DNA from: CAZADH01 sp964483805
GTDB taxonomy: Bacteria > Muiribacteriota > Ozemobacteria > Ozemobacterales > Ozemobacteraceae
Reading direction: 5' to 3'
Assembly: GCA_964483805.1 (NCBI GenBank)
Contig: CAZADH010000076.1
Span: 1 to 22,780, forward strand
DNA length: 22,780 nt
Notes under the pieces: model-generated
The model's input: the letters and a program-made list of their open reading frames with translations, nothing else
Database searches by the model: none
Told to the model about the DNA's origin: nothing
Program-made: the position numbers and the translations under genes
Shown here: piece after piece, positions 7,906 through 14,892 of the stretch
Layout: the number at the start of each line of letters is the position of its first letter
Numbering within the stretch: position 1 is the stretch's first letter

Positions 7906-8841
7906 ATGACTCACCACGACAACCGCACAACCGACACCGACCTGCTCGTGGTCGGCGGCGGTCCGGCCGGTGCCACGGCAGCGTTGTACGCCGCACGCAT
8001 CGGGCGGCAGGTCACACTGTTGTCCGACGCCAGCACGCCGAGCCTGATCGCGGCCGCCCAGATCGTCGACAACTACCCCGGCATTGCGACACTCGGCGGC
8101 TTCGAGTTCGTCGCCACTCTCGAGCAGCAGTGCCGCGCGGCCGGCGTCACCCTGGTCAACGGCCGGGCTGTCGCCGCGCGGATCGAGAACCGCCGCAAGT
8201 TCGTCGAGACCGACGATGGCCGGCAACTGGTCGGTCGCGCGTTGATCATCGCCACGGGCTGCGCCCCGCGCATCCCCGAGATCGCCGGCCTCGACCGCTA
8301 CTGGGGCCGGGGCGTCTCGTTGTGTGCCTGGTGCGACGGCGCCTTTTTCAAAGACAAGCGTGTCGCGGTGTGCGGTGGTGGCAATACAGCGTATGCATCG
8401 GCCGCCATTCTCGCCCGCATCGCCGCGCATGTGACCATGCTCTTGCCACGCCGCACGGGTGGCGCTTTTGCGGCCCTGCGCGACCAGGTGCGCGGCCACG
8501 ATCGGGTCACCACCCTCGAGTCGGCCGTGGTCACTGCATGCGGCGGCGATCCTCATCTGCAGACAATCGATGTCCTGGTCGATGGGTCACCGCAGCGCCT
8601 CGAGACCGCGGCCCTGTTCATCGCGACCGGCCAGACCCCGCGCACCGCCTGGTGCAGCGCCGTCGTGCACCGGGACCGCGACGGTTTCATCATCGCCGAT
8701 GCCCACGGCGCCACCGACACCGCCGGGGTGTTTGCCGCCGGTGATCTCGTCGCCGGGGCCTTTCGGCAACTGGTCATCGCCAGTGCCGCGGGTGCGTCCG
8801 CCAGCCTCGCCGCCGAGCGGTATCTGGGCGCCCAGTGGTGA
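7906..8841 (+). CDS. Thioredoxin-reductase-like FAD/NAD(P)H oxidoreductase
   Basis: This 311-residue flavoprotein has the class-II pyridine nucleotide-disulfide oxidoreductase layout of TrxB. It shows an FAD dinucleotide fold (GGGPAG, residues 17-22), ATG and the NAD(P)H fold (VCGGGNTA), a redox Cys pair (Cys140-Ala-Trp-Cys143-Asp-Gly) between the halves, and the FAD-closing GVFAAGD near the C-terminus followed by FRQLVIASAAG. TrxB normally has CATC or CAVC; CAWC is unusual. The reaction is presumably NAD(P)H-dependent reduction of a thioredoxin-like or other disulfide partner in the cytoplasm. No thioredoxin is encoded nearby, so the partner is unknown and the symbol trxB is not assigned. 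Its TGA overlaps the ATG of the next gene by one base, suggesting coupled translation. Confidence 0.85.
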   Translation: MTHHDNRTTDTDLLVVGGGPAGATAALYAARIGRQVTLLSDASTPSLIAAAQIVDNYPGIATLGGFEFVATLEQQCRAAGVTLVNGRAVAARIENRRKFVETDDGRQLVGRALIIATGCAPRIPEIAGLDRYWGRGVSLCAWCDGAFFKDKRVAVCGGGNTAYASAAILARIAAHVTMLLPRRTGGAFAALRDQVRGHDRVTTLESAVVTACGGDPHLQTIDVLVDGSPQRLETAALFIATGQTPRTAWCSAVVHRDRDGFIIADAHGATDTAGVFAAGDLVAGAFRQLVIASAAGASASLAAERYLGAQW

Positions 8842-9767
8842 TGTCTCGCCCGTTGCGCCGAAAACTGATGCAGGTCGCCGCAATCGCCGCCGCGGTCGCG
8901 TTGGGCCAACCGCTGCACGCTGGCAAACAGGAGCTGCGCAGCCTGACCGGGTGGTTGGCCGACCTCACTCTTGCCGGCGCCACCACCGCCTCGATGCCGG
9001 CCGGGATCACAGTGATGCAGGGCGACGGCTTCTCGGCCGTTGCCTGCGATGCCTCGGCACCGCACCGCCTGCGTCTCGTGACCTGGCCCGACCAGGCCGG
9101 TTTGCTGCCGATCGTGCAACGGTTGCGGGCAGGCGGCCGGAACGTGCACGCGGCGATCAACGGCACGTTCTACCAGCGGTCCGAACCACTCGGACCGGTC
9201 ATCGTCGCGGGCCGGCCCGCACTCGACCTCGTGCAGCAAAAATCACCGTTCAAGTATTCGCGATGCTGTGTCTTCACGGCCGTTCTTCCCGATGGCTCGA
9301 CGCAGACTTTTCTCGGCGAGACGCGACTGTGTGCCGAGCAACTCGCGGCCCGCCCGCTCGCCGAGCTGGTGCGTGCCGGCGGTCTCGTGGTGCCCCAGGC
9401 GATCCCCGGTGGCGCCCGTCTCGTCGATCTGCTCGGCGGCGGCGGCTGGATCGTGCGCAACGGCACCGATGTCCACATGGAGGCCTACCAGCGCCAGAAC
9501 CTCCGCTTTCGTCGCGAAGACCAGGATTCCCGCCACACGGTCGTGGCCCTCACCCGCAACGGCGGCTTCCGGCTTGCCGTGTTTCGCGAGGGCCAGAACC
9601 TCGAACAGATCGCGACGCGCCTGCGCGCCGGCGTGCTGGGCGAGATTGCCAGCGCGATCTTCCTCGACGGCGGTTCGTCGTCGTGCCTCGTCGATGCGTC
9701 GCAATACATTGTGCCTCCGATGTATTTCATCGATCGCGCCCGCTTCACCGCCCTCGTGCTCGAGTGA
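8841..9767 (+). CDS. Secreted phosphodiester glycosidase (NAGPA-like) family protein
   Basis: This 308-residue protein starts with a signal peptide (RRKLMQVAAIAAAVALGQPLHA, cleavage likely after LHA). The mature part carries two hallmarks of the NAGPA/phosphodiester glycosidase domain: AAINGTFY (Asn107-Gly-Thr) and the near-C-terminal FLDGGSSS (Asp276-Gly-Gly-Ser). Human NAGPA removes covering N-acetylglucosamine from a phosphodiester. Bacterial relatives are often linked to exopolysaccharide or wall-sugar phosphodiesters, but the substrate here is unknown. Five cysteines remain after cleavage (in VACDA, SRCCV, RLCAE and SSCLV), so disulfides are possible in the periplasm. The start ATG overlaps the previous stop, and the next gene begins one base after its own stop. 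Confidence 0.8.
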   Translation: MSRPLRRKLMQVAAIAAAVALGQPLHAGKQELRSLTGWLADLTLAGATTASMPAGITVMQGDGFSAVACDASAPHRLRLVTWPDQAGLLPIVQRLRAGGRNVHAAINGTFYQRSEPLGPVIVAGRPALDLVQQKSPFKYSRCCVFTAVLPDGSTQTFLGETRLCAEQLAARPLAELVRAGGLVVPQAIPGGARLVDLLGGGGWIVRNGTDVHMEAYQRQNLRFRREDQDSRHTVVALTRNGGFRLAVFREGQNLEQIATRLRAGVLGEIASAIFLDGGSSSCLVDASQYIVPPMYFIDRARFTALVLE

Positions 9768-9768
9768 C

Positions 9769-11643
9769 ATGCCCTGGATCGCTTATCCGCCGCTGGCCTT
9801 TCGTGACCGGGTCTACGGCAACGTCGCGCCGGATTCGCTCGACATCATCGTGGTCACCGGCGATGCCTACGTCGATCACCCCGCGTGGCCGGCGGCGCGG
9901 GTCACCCGTCTCGCCCAGGCACTCGGCTACCACGTAGGCGTCATCGCCCAGCCCGACTGGCGCAGCCTCGATGACTTCATGCGCTTCGGCCGCCCACGCC
10001 TGACGTTCTGTGTCACCGCGGGCTCGATGGACAGCATGGTTGCCGGCTTCACGGCCGAAGGCATGCCCCGCAGCGAAGACCGCCTTTCGCCGGGCGGCAA
10101 GCCGGGCCTGCGGCCCAAGCGCGCCACCGCTGTCTACTGCCAGCGTCTGCGCGAGGCGTTCCCAGGGGTCGCGGTGATCATCGGTGGCGTCGAGGCGGCG
10201 CTGCGCCGCTTCGCCCATGTCGATTTCTGGGAAAACCGGGTCCGCGACCCGATCCTGTTCGACGCACCGGCCACGGCACTGGTGACAGGCACCGCCGAGT
10301 CGGCGCTGCCCGACGTCCTCGCTGCACTCGCCGCCGTCCGCAGCCCCGTCGGGTTGCCGCAGACCGGCGCCATCTTGCCGCGAGGCCAGTCCGANNNNNN
10401 NNNNGCCGCGCAACAGACCGCAGACCTGATCTGGCTGCCGTCGGTCGCCGAGGTGCGGACCGACCCGCAGGCGCTTCTGCGTGCCGCACTCGAACTCGAT
10501 CGACACGCGGGAGCCGGGCGCAGTCCGATCGCCCAGGCGCATCCGAAGGGCGAAATGGTGACGATGCCGCCGGCGCCCGATGCCGCGTCGCGCGAAATAG
10601 ATTGGCTGCGGCGGTTGCGGTTCAACCGGCGTGTGCATCCGTTGTATGGCGAAGGAGTTCCGGGCCTCGAACCCGTGCAGTTCTCGATCGTCTCGCACCT
10701 CGGTTGCGCCGGCGCGTGCAGTTTCTGTGCGATTGCTCTGCAGCAGGGTCGGATGATCCGGTCGCGGCCGATCGCCGACCTCGTCGCCGAAGCCGAGAGC
10801 TTCGTGCGGCACCCCGACTTTCATGGCACGATCCCCGATCTGGGCGGACCGTCGGTCAACATGTATGGTTGGCAATGCCGCATTGGCGGCTGCGATGCAC
10901 GCCTCTGCCTGCACCCGCGGCGTTGCCCCAACCTCGTGGGCGATCTGTCGCCGCTCGCCGAGGCGTTGGCGGCCGTCGCCGGGGTAGGGGGAGTGCGCTT
11001 CGTCTTCCTCGGTTCGGGTCTGCGTTTTGACCTGTTGCGCCCGGGCGATGAACCGGCCTTTCGGCAGATCGTGCGTCGTCACGTGTCGGGACAACTCAAG
11101 GTCGCGCCCGAGCACGTCGATCCGGCGGTGCTCGCGCTGATGCGCAAATCGCCGATCGAAGCCCCATTTGCCGATTTCGTCGAGCGCTTCGACGACGCCT
11201 GCCGCGCGTGCCAGAGTCGGTTGTTTCTCGTGCCCTATTTTCTGACCGCGTTTCCGGGCAGCGTCGGTCGCGATGGTGCAATACGCAGTATGGCTGACCG
11301 GCTCCGCCTCGCCCGCAATCAGACCCAGATCTTCACCCCGACGCCAGGTTCGGTGGCGACGGCGATGTATTTCAGTCGCCTCGGTCTCGACGGCCAACCG
11401 CTCGAGGTGCCGCAAGGCCGCGCCGAGCGGCGCGCTGGCAAAGACGAGTTGCAGCGCCCCGGCAAGCTGCCAGCAAGCGATCGGCCGCAACCGCAGAGCG
11501 CCACCGCCAGAAACGGCAGGACGAGCGAACGTTCGGGTGGGTCCTCGAACGAAACCAGACCCCGCGGGGCGGGTATGGGCATGCGCCCAGCCCGTCACAA
11601 CACCAAGCCAACGCATCCCCCGAAAGGAAAACGCCGCAAGTGA
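9769..11643 (+). CDS. YgiQ-family radical SAM protein (contains an assembly gap)
   Basis: The 624-residue reading belongs to the UPF0313/YgiQ family. A B12-binding-like N-terminal region (MPWIAYPPLAFRDRVYGN, VIIGGVEAALRR) precedes the radical SAM core with Cys313-x3-Cys317-x2-Cys320 (GCAGACSFCA). The family's extra Cys-rich segment follows (NMYGWQCRIGGCDARLCLHP, then RRCPN), with QLKVAPEH and LVPYFLTAFPG. These enzymes bind a 4Fe-4S cluster and cleave SAM; the YgiQ substrate is not established to my knowledge. The last ~70 residues are basic, low-complexity and probably disordered. Ten N at 10395-10404 interrupt the gene near residue 209 and the frame reads through, but the true missing length is unknown. 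The gene starts one base after the previous stop and its TGA overlaps the next GTG. Confidence 0.9.
   Translation: MPWIAYPPLAFRDRVYGNVAPDSLDIIVVTGDAYVDHPAWPAARVTRLAQALGYHVGVIAQPDWRSLDDFMRFGRPRLTFCVTAGSMDSMVAGFTAEGMPRSEDRLSPGGKPGLRPKRATAVYCQRLREAFPGVAVIIGGVEAALRRFAHVDFWENRVRDPILFDAPATALVTGTAESALPDVLAALAAVRSPVGLPQTGAILPRGQSXXXXAAQQTADLIWLPSVAEVRTDPQALLRAALELDRHAGAGRSPIAQAHPKGEMVTMPPAPDAASREIDWLRRLRFNRRVHPLYGEGVPGLEPVQFSIVSHLGCAGACSFCAIALQQGRMIRSRPIADLVAEAESFVRHPDFHGTIPDLGGPSVNMYGWQCRIGGCDARLCLHPRRCPNLVGDLSPLAEALAAVAGVGGVRFVFLGSGLRFDLLRPGDEPAFRQIVRRHVSGQLKVAPEHVDPAVLALMRKSPIEAPFADFVERFDDACRACQSRLFLVPYFLTAFPGSVGRDGAIRSMADRLRLARNQTQIFTPTPGSVATAMYFSRLGLDGQPLEVPQGRAERRAGKDELQRPGKLPASDRPQPQSATARNGRTSERSGGSSNETRPRGAGMGMRPARHNTKPTHPPKGKRRK
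10395..10404. other. Assembly gap (10 N)
   Basis: Ten undetermined bases interrupt the YgiQ-family gene. A run of exactly ten is commonly a scaffolding placeholder rather than a measured length. The reading frame continues on both sides as written, which fits a small gap or chance. Contiguity between the left 10.4 kb and the right 12.4 kb depends on this join, although conserved YgiQ sequence on both sides supports it. Confidence 0.98.
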
Positions 11644-12425
11644 ACGCACCGCCGAAGCGCGACCGATTGCTCGAGTATTTCCTGGCCAACGAGACCTGGT
11701 ACGGTGGCGAAGCGCATCTGCGCGCGATCAACCACGGCCCGGTCGAGTGGTTCGGCCCGGCAGCAGGGGAGGGCGCTGAATTCAACTGGCCCGAGGGGAC
11801 CGCAACCCCGCGCGGGCCCGGCTGGATCCTGCGCTACGGTGATCCCGAGGCCGGCGAATGGAACATGGCACGCCCCATCGGCGACCCGGCGCGTTGCCTG
11901 CCACTGCTCGAGAACCGCCCGGTGCTGTTCGATTGGCAACTGATCGTGCCCGAGGAAGAGGCCGACGCGTATTGCGTCGGCAACATACAACGTATGCCGT
12001 CGCTGCACTGGTATGCCGATGATCCGGCACGCGAGCTGCCGCCGGTGCACGAACCCGACCTGGGCGGCGACCTGGCCAACTCGGCCTTCCTGCATCTGAA
12101 CCAGGCGCCCGACCATGCCTACCAATGGGATCTCCACCTCGGGTTCGTGCGCGACCGCACCATCGTGTCGCTGCTCAAGGCGATCCACAGCACCCCGCAC
12201 ACGCTCGAGGTCTACGTCGAGACCATGCCCTCGGCCCGCCGACGCGGCCTCGCCCGCGGTCTGCTCGGCCAGGCGATCCGCCTCGCCCGCCGCCAGGCGC
12301 GCCAGCTCATCTACGTGGTGGCCGCCGACAATACATCGTCAATAAAGGTCGCCGAATCATGTGGCCTGGTGCGCATCGGCACCCGGGCGCGACTGCACAT
12401 GCCGTACCGGCAACCGCCGAAGTAA
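11640..12425 (+). CDS. GNAT-family N-acetyltransferase
   Basis: This 261-residue protein ends in a GNAT acetyltransferase domain. The acetyl-CoA pyrophosphate loop is RRRGLA (Arg200-Ala205, the Q/R-x-x-G-x-G/A motif) after strand TLEVYVETM. It is followed by QLIYVVAADNTSSIKVAESCGLVRIG, the usual AxNxxSxxxxxxxGF region. The N-terminal ~150 residues, rich in Trp and Pro, are less recognisable and may form a second, degenerate GNAT lobe. The acceptor substrate is unknown. The GTG start overlaps the preceding TGA by four bases (GTGA), and AAGGA lies 11 bases upstream. It is the last gene of the unit beginning at 5137; I see no clear terminator in the 82 bases before the convergent gene. Confidence 0.82.
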   Translation: MNAPPKRDRLLEYFLANETWYGGEAHLRAINHGPVEWFGPAAGEGAEFNWPEGTATPRGPGWILRYGDPEAGEWNMARPIGDPARCLPLLENRPVLFDWQLIVPEEEADAYCVGNIQRMPSLHWYADDPARELPPVHEPDLGGDLANSAFLHLNQAPDHAYQWDLHLGFVRDRTIVSLLKAIHSTPHTLEVYVETMPSARRRGLARGLLGQAIRLARRQARQLIYVVAADNTSSIKVAESCGLVRIGTRARLHMPYRQPPK

Positions 12426-12507
12426 CCGTCAGTAGCCGCCCGCGCACGATGCACGCAATGCAACGGGGCCGCCCGCCACGGATGGCGCAGTGAAAGCGGA
12501 CCCCCGA

Positions 12508-13206
12508 TCAGCCCCGCCGCTTCGGGTCGCGCAAAAACGCGTAGGCGTCTTGTATTCTTTTGTAATACGCCTCGGCGACGTGGAACATTTCGTCGCCAAG
12601 ATGGCGCAGCTTCTCGGGTTGATGGCGTTCAGACTGGGCCTTGAACGCCGCTTCCAGATCGGCTTCTGAATAGGGTTCGCGCAGGCCGAGCATGGCGAGG
12701 TATTTGGCCTCGAGGTTGAGCTGGTTCGACTCGAGGGTTGGCATCTCGGCCACTTCGTCGGGGTTGACGCGGGCAGGCAGGGTCGATTGGCGGACCGCCT
12801 CGTGGTCTTCGTCGCGGATCTGCAACCACTCGACCACGTTGCCGATGATCGTCATTTCGGCATCTTCGAGGACGAGATCGCACATGGCGATGCGATAGAG
12901 GATACGCAGCAACACGAGGCGCTCTTCATAGGTCGAGCTGGCATAGAAGTTCTGGCACAAGGTAAACAGGTCGAGCGGACACTGCTTCAGTGCGTCTTCG
13001 AGCAACGACTCGACATACAGCAGCGTTTGCGAGTTGAACCCAAGGGCGCGAAAGTGGTCATAGACCGCCTTCTTCTCTTCGCGCTTGATGATGTCGTCGG
13101 CCTTGATCAACGCTGCAACGATCGGCACCAATGAGTCGAGCAGCAATTGCAGCGCGCCGGTCGGCGCTTTGTTCAAATCCACTGGATCGCCCGCAGACTG
13201 ATTCAT
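12508..13206 (-). CDS. TerB-like protein with C-terminal degenerate J-like domain
   Basis: The 232-residue cytoplasmic protein resembles a soluble DjlA-like arrangement. An all-helical TerB-like region (about 15-140, with RILYRIAMCDLVLEDAEMTI and acidic metal-site-like residues) precedes a C-terminal J-like helical segment (about 160-232) ending in RIQDAYAFLRDPKRRG. J domains recruit Hsp70 through an HPD tripeptide; the equivalent position reads Gln196-Pro-Glu198 (RHQPEKL), so both key residues are substituted. DjlA's membrane anchor is absent. The ATG at 13206 has AAGGGG just upstream. The frame stays open to 13566 but would then run into the divergent gene, so I reject the longer start. Function is unknown; a co-chaperone-like or TerB stress role would be inference. 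Confidence 0.75.
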   Translation of the reverse strand: MNQSAGDPVDLNKAPTGALQLLLDSLVPIVAALIKADDIIKREEKKAVYDHFRALGFNSQTLLYVESLLEDALKQCPLDLFTLCQNFYASSTYEERLVLLRILYRIAMCDLVLEDAEMTIIGNVVEWLQIRDEDHEAVRQSTLPARVNPDEVAEMPTLESNQLNLEAKYLAMLGLREPYSEADLEAAFKAQSERHQPEKLRHLGDEMFHVAEAYYKRIQDAYAFLRDPKRRG

Positions 13207-13277
13207 GAAATCCCCTTGCCAATTGATGCCCCAAATCTGGCAACAGACACCGCTGCTGCCCATCCACCCACGGCACC

Positions 13278-13307
13278 ATGGTACTGCCCGATAACCGGTG
13301 GGGTCAA
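13278..13307 (-). promoter_or_regulatory. Candidate promoter for the TerB/J-like gene
   Basis: Read on the minus strand, TTGACC (13307-13302, five of six matches) and TACCAT (13283-13278, four of six) are 18 bases apart. They lie about 70 bases before the ATG at 13206. This is a pattern match in a divergent intergenic region. Confidence 0.4.
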
Positions 13308-13342
13308 GCCGCATTTCCGCGTCATGACGGGGGAGGATTGAA

Positions 13343-13371
13343 TCGAGTATGATGAGCGCGCACCATATAAT
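13343..13371 (+). promoter_or_regulatory. Candidate promoter for the DUF2993-like gene
   Basis: A perfect TATAAT lies at 13366-13371. The hexamer 17 bases upstream (TCGAGT, 13343-13348) is a weak -35. A better -35 (TTGAAT, 13338-13343) is 22 bases away, which is too far. The perfect -10 in GC-rich DNA is notable. The leader to the ATG at 13397 would be about 20 bases and include the ribosome-binding site CGGAGG. Confidence 0.45.
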
Positions 13372-13396
13372 GAGATAGACGCGGACGGAGGTTGTC

Positions 13397-14164
13397 ATGG
13401 TTCGTTGCATCCCCCTCGGGTCGTCGCGGACGACGGTGTATTGCTGGCTTCTCGCGATCGCTCTCGTCACCTGCGCCGGTGCCCCGGCCTCGGCGCTCAC
13501 CTGGCCGCGCGACGCGCTGATCAACGTCGACAAGAACCTGGTGCGCGCGGCGCACACACTCTTCAAGAACTATCCATACAATGTAAGCGGCGAGACCGTG
13601 ACCTTCAGCCTTCCGGAAGTGCGCATCGACGCGTGGCGCTTCACCGACGTCTTCATCACCTGGCGCGGCCTGCCCGCCCAGTTGCTCGAAGAACTGCGCA
13701 CCGGTGGCGGTTCGATGGACCAGATGGCGACGACCGGTCCGGCCAGCGTGCGCCTGACCGCGGCGGTCGATGATCTGCGCGAAGCCATCTACGCGGGCCT
13801 GCGCAAACAGGCGAAACCGCCGGTCATCGGCCCGAAGTTTACGTTCCGCCCGACCGGGATCGCGCTGACCGGCACGCTCGACCCCGACGCGATTCCAGGG
13901 TTTCCGCAGATCCCTGGTGTGAGCGGTTCGCAAATCACCTTCGCCGTCGACGGCCTGCTGCAACCGCGCGGCGCCACCGTCGATGCGACGATTGCGAAAC
14001 TCGAACTCAACGGGTACGACATGGCGGGCTCGGCGATGAACATCGTTCTGGGCTGGCTCAACCCGGTCTGGGATTTCTCGTGGCGCCCGTACCGCGGCCG
14101 GATCGACCAGCTCCTCGTCGGCAACGGCACCATCACCCTCGAAGCGACCCTGTTCGGGCAGTAG
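13397..14164 (+). CDS. Secreted DUF2993/LmeA-like protein
   Basis: The 255-residue protein has a signal peptide (VYCWLLAIALVTCAGAPASA, likely cut before LTWPRD). A lipobox reading of LVTC is weaker because Thr precedes the Cys. The mature part alternates strand-like segments and ends in VWDFSWRPYRGRIDQLLVGN followed by GTITLEATL. That tail is like the closing strands of DUF2993/LmeA-type periplasmic lipid-binding proteins. The family assignment rests on this end and on overall length and pattern, not on a catalytic motif. The ATG at 13397 has CGGAGG five bases upstream and a perfect -10 hexamer before it. It stands divergent to the TerB/J-like gene and 71 bases before the hicB-like gene. Lipid or envelope binding is inference. 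Confidence 0.6.
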   Translation: MVRCIPLGSSRTTVYCWLLAIALVTCAGAPASALTWPRDALINVDKNLVRAAHTLFKNYPYNVSGETVTFSLPEVRIDAWRFTDVFITWRGLPAQLLEELRTGGGSMDQMATTGPASVRLTAAVDDLREAIYAGLRKQAKPPVIGPKFTFRPTGIALTGTLDPDAIPGFPQIPGVSGSQITFAVDGLLQPRGATVDATIAKLELNGYDMAGSAMNIVLGWLNPVWDFSWRPYRGRIDQLLVGNGTITLEATLFGQ

Positions 14165-14235
14165 GGCTCGCCGACCGACGCGGTGGTATCATTACCGTCA
14201 GGCAGCAGTTTGCCATTGATTGAATCGGAGGGACC

Positions 14236-14445
14236 ATGAGCACCGAAATCGTTTTCGAAGTCACCGAGTCTCCCGAATCCGGCCTTGAGGCACGCGCGCT
14301 CGGGCATTCGATCTTCACCCAGGCGGAGACTGTCGAAGAGTTGCGGCAACTCGTCCGCGATGCGGTTCGCTGCCACTTTGACGAGCTCACCATGCCCAAG
14401 GTCATTCGGCTCCACTTCGTGCGCGACGAAACGCTCGCTGCGTGA
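14236..14445 (+). CDS. HicB-like antitoxin
   Basis: This 69-residue acidic protein has the compact HicB-like fold without a separate DNA-binding tail: MSTEIVFEVTESPESGLEAR, then ALGHSIFTQAETVEELRQLV, RDAVRCHF and a C-terminal RLHFVRDE. Similar short proteins are sometimes misannotated as 2-oxoisovalerate dehydrogenase; the size and the downstream hicA-like gene argue for an antitoxin that masks the HicA toxin and may repress its own operon. The ribosome-binding site GGAGGG (14227-14232) lies close to the ATG. The stop overlaps the GTG of the next gene by four bases. TATCAT (14187-14192) could be a -10 but I found no matching -35. Confidence 0.75.
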   Translation: MSTEIVFEVTESPESGLEARALGHSIFTQAETVEELRQLVRDAVRCHFDELTMPKVIRLHFVRDETLAA

Positions 14446-14692
14446 AACTGCCTCGCGACATCAGCGGGCGTGATCTGGCCACCGCTCTTCGCGGTCACGG
14501 ATACACCGTAACTCGTCAAACAGGAAGCCACATTCGGCTGACGCGCATCGTTTCCGATCCGCCTTCGGAACACCATGTGACGGTCCCGGGCACGATCCAC
14601 TCAAGGTAGGCACCCTCAGCGCGATCCTGAGCGACATCGCCCAGGCGCTTGGCATGTCACGAGACGAACTCGTGAGAAAGCTCTTCAGTTAA
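14442..14692 (+). pseudogene. HicA-like mRNA interferase, frameshifted
   Basis: Starting at GTG 14442, the frame reads KLPRDISGRDLATALRGHGY and TRQTGSHIRL, the HicA double-stranded-RNA-binding-like core with the active-site His in GSHIRL. It continues to EHHVTVPG and hits TAG at 14607. In the frame one base over, the family sequence resumes without a break: HDPLKVGTLSAIL, then GMSRDELVRKLFS and TAA at 14690. The join falls at 14586-14591 (CCCGGGCAC). One extra G there would restore a continuous ~83-residue HicA with a Gly codon. Either the gene carries a real one-base deletion that inactivates the toxin, or a G run was miscalled in the assembly. HicA toxins cleave mRNA; the adjacent HicB-like gene is intact. 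Confidence 0.8.
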
Positions 14693-14797
14693 CCGACGGC
14701 CGCGCCGGCCAGCGGACGACCGCCGCCGCAGATTCCCCGGGCCGCACCGACCCCGCATCAACAGCCGCGCCACATCAATCCACCGATCGGCGCTTCC

Positions 14798-14826
14798 TTG
14801 CGCGCTGCCGGACCCTGTGGTAGTAT
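14798..14826 (+). promoter_or_regulatory. Candidate ppdK promoter
   Basis: TTGCGC (14798-14803) and TAGTAT (14821-14826) are separated by exactly 17 bases, each matching four of six consensus positions. They lie about 65 bases before the ppdK start in a 200-base gap after hicA. Spacing and location support it; it is a pattern match only. Confidence 0.5.
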
Positions 14827-14892
14827 CCGCGCGGGAAAACCGGGCGCCCGCTTCGATCGGGCGTTCACAGCAGCTCAAGGAGGCTTTCGCTC

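Noticed and set aside
13207..13566. N-terminal extension of the TerB/J-like gene upstream of 13206
   Set aside because: It would overlap the divergent secreted-protein gene and both candidate promoters, and the ATG at 13206 has a good ribosome-binding site.
14187..14192. TATCAT as a hicB promoter -10
   Set aside because: No acceptable -35 lies 16-18 bases upstream.
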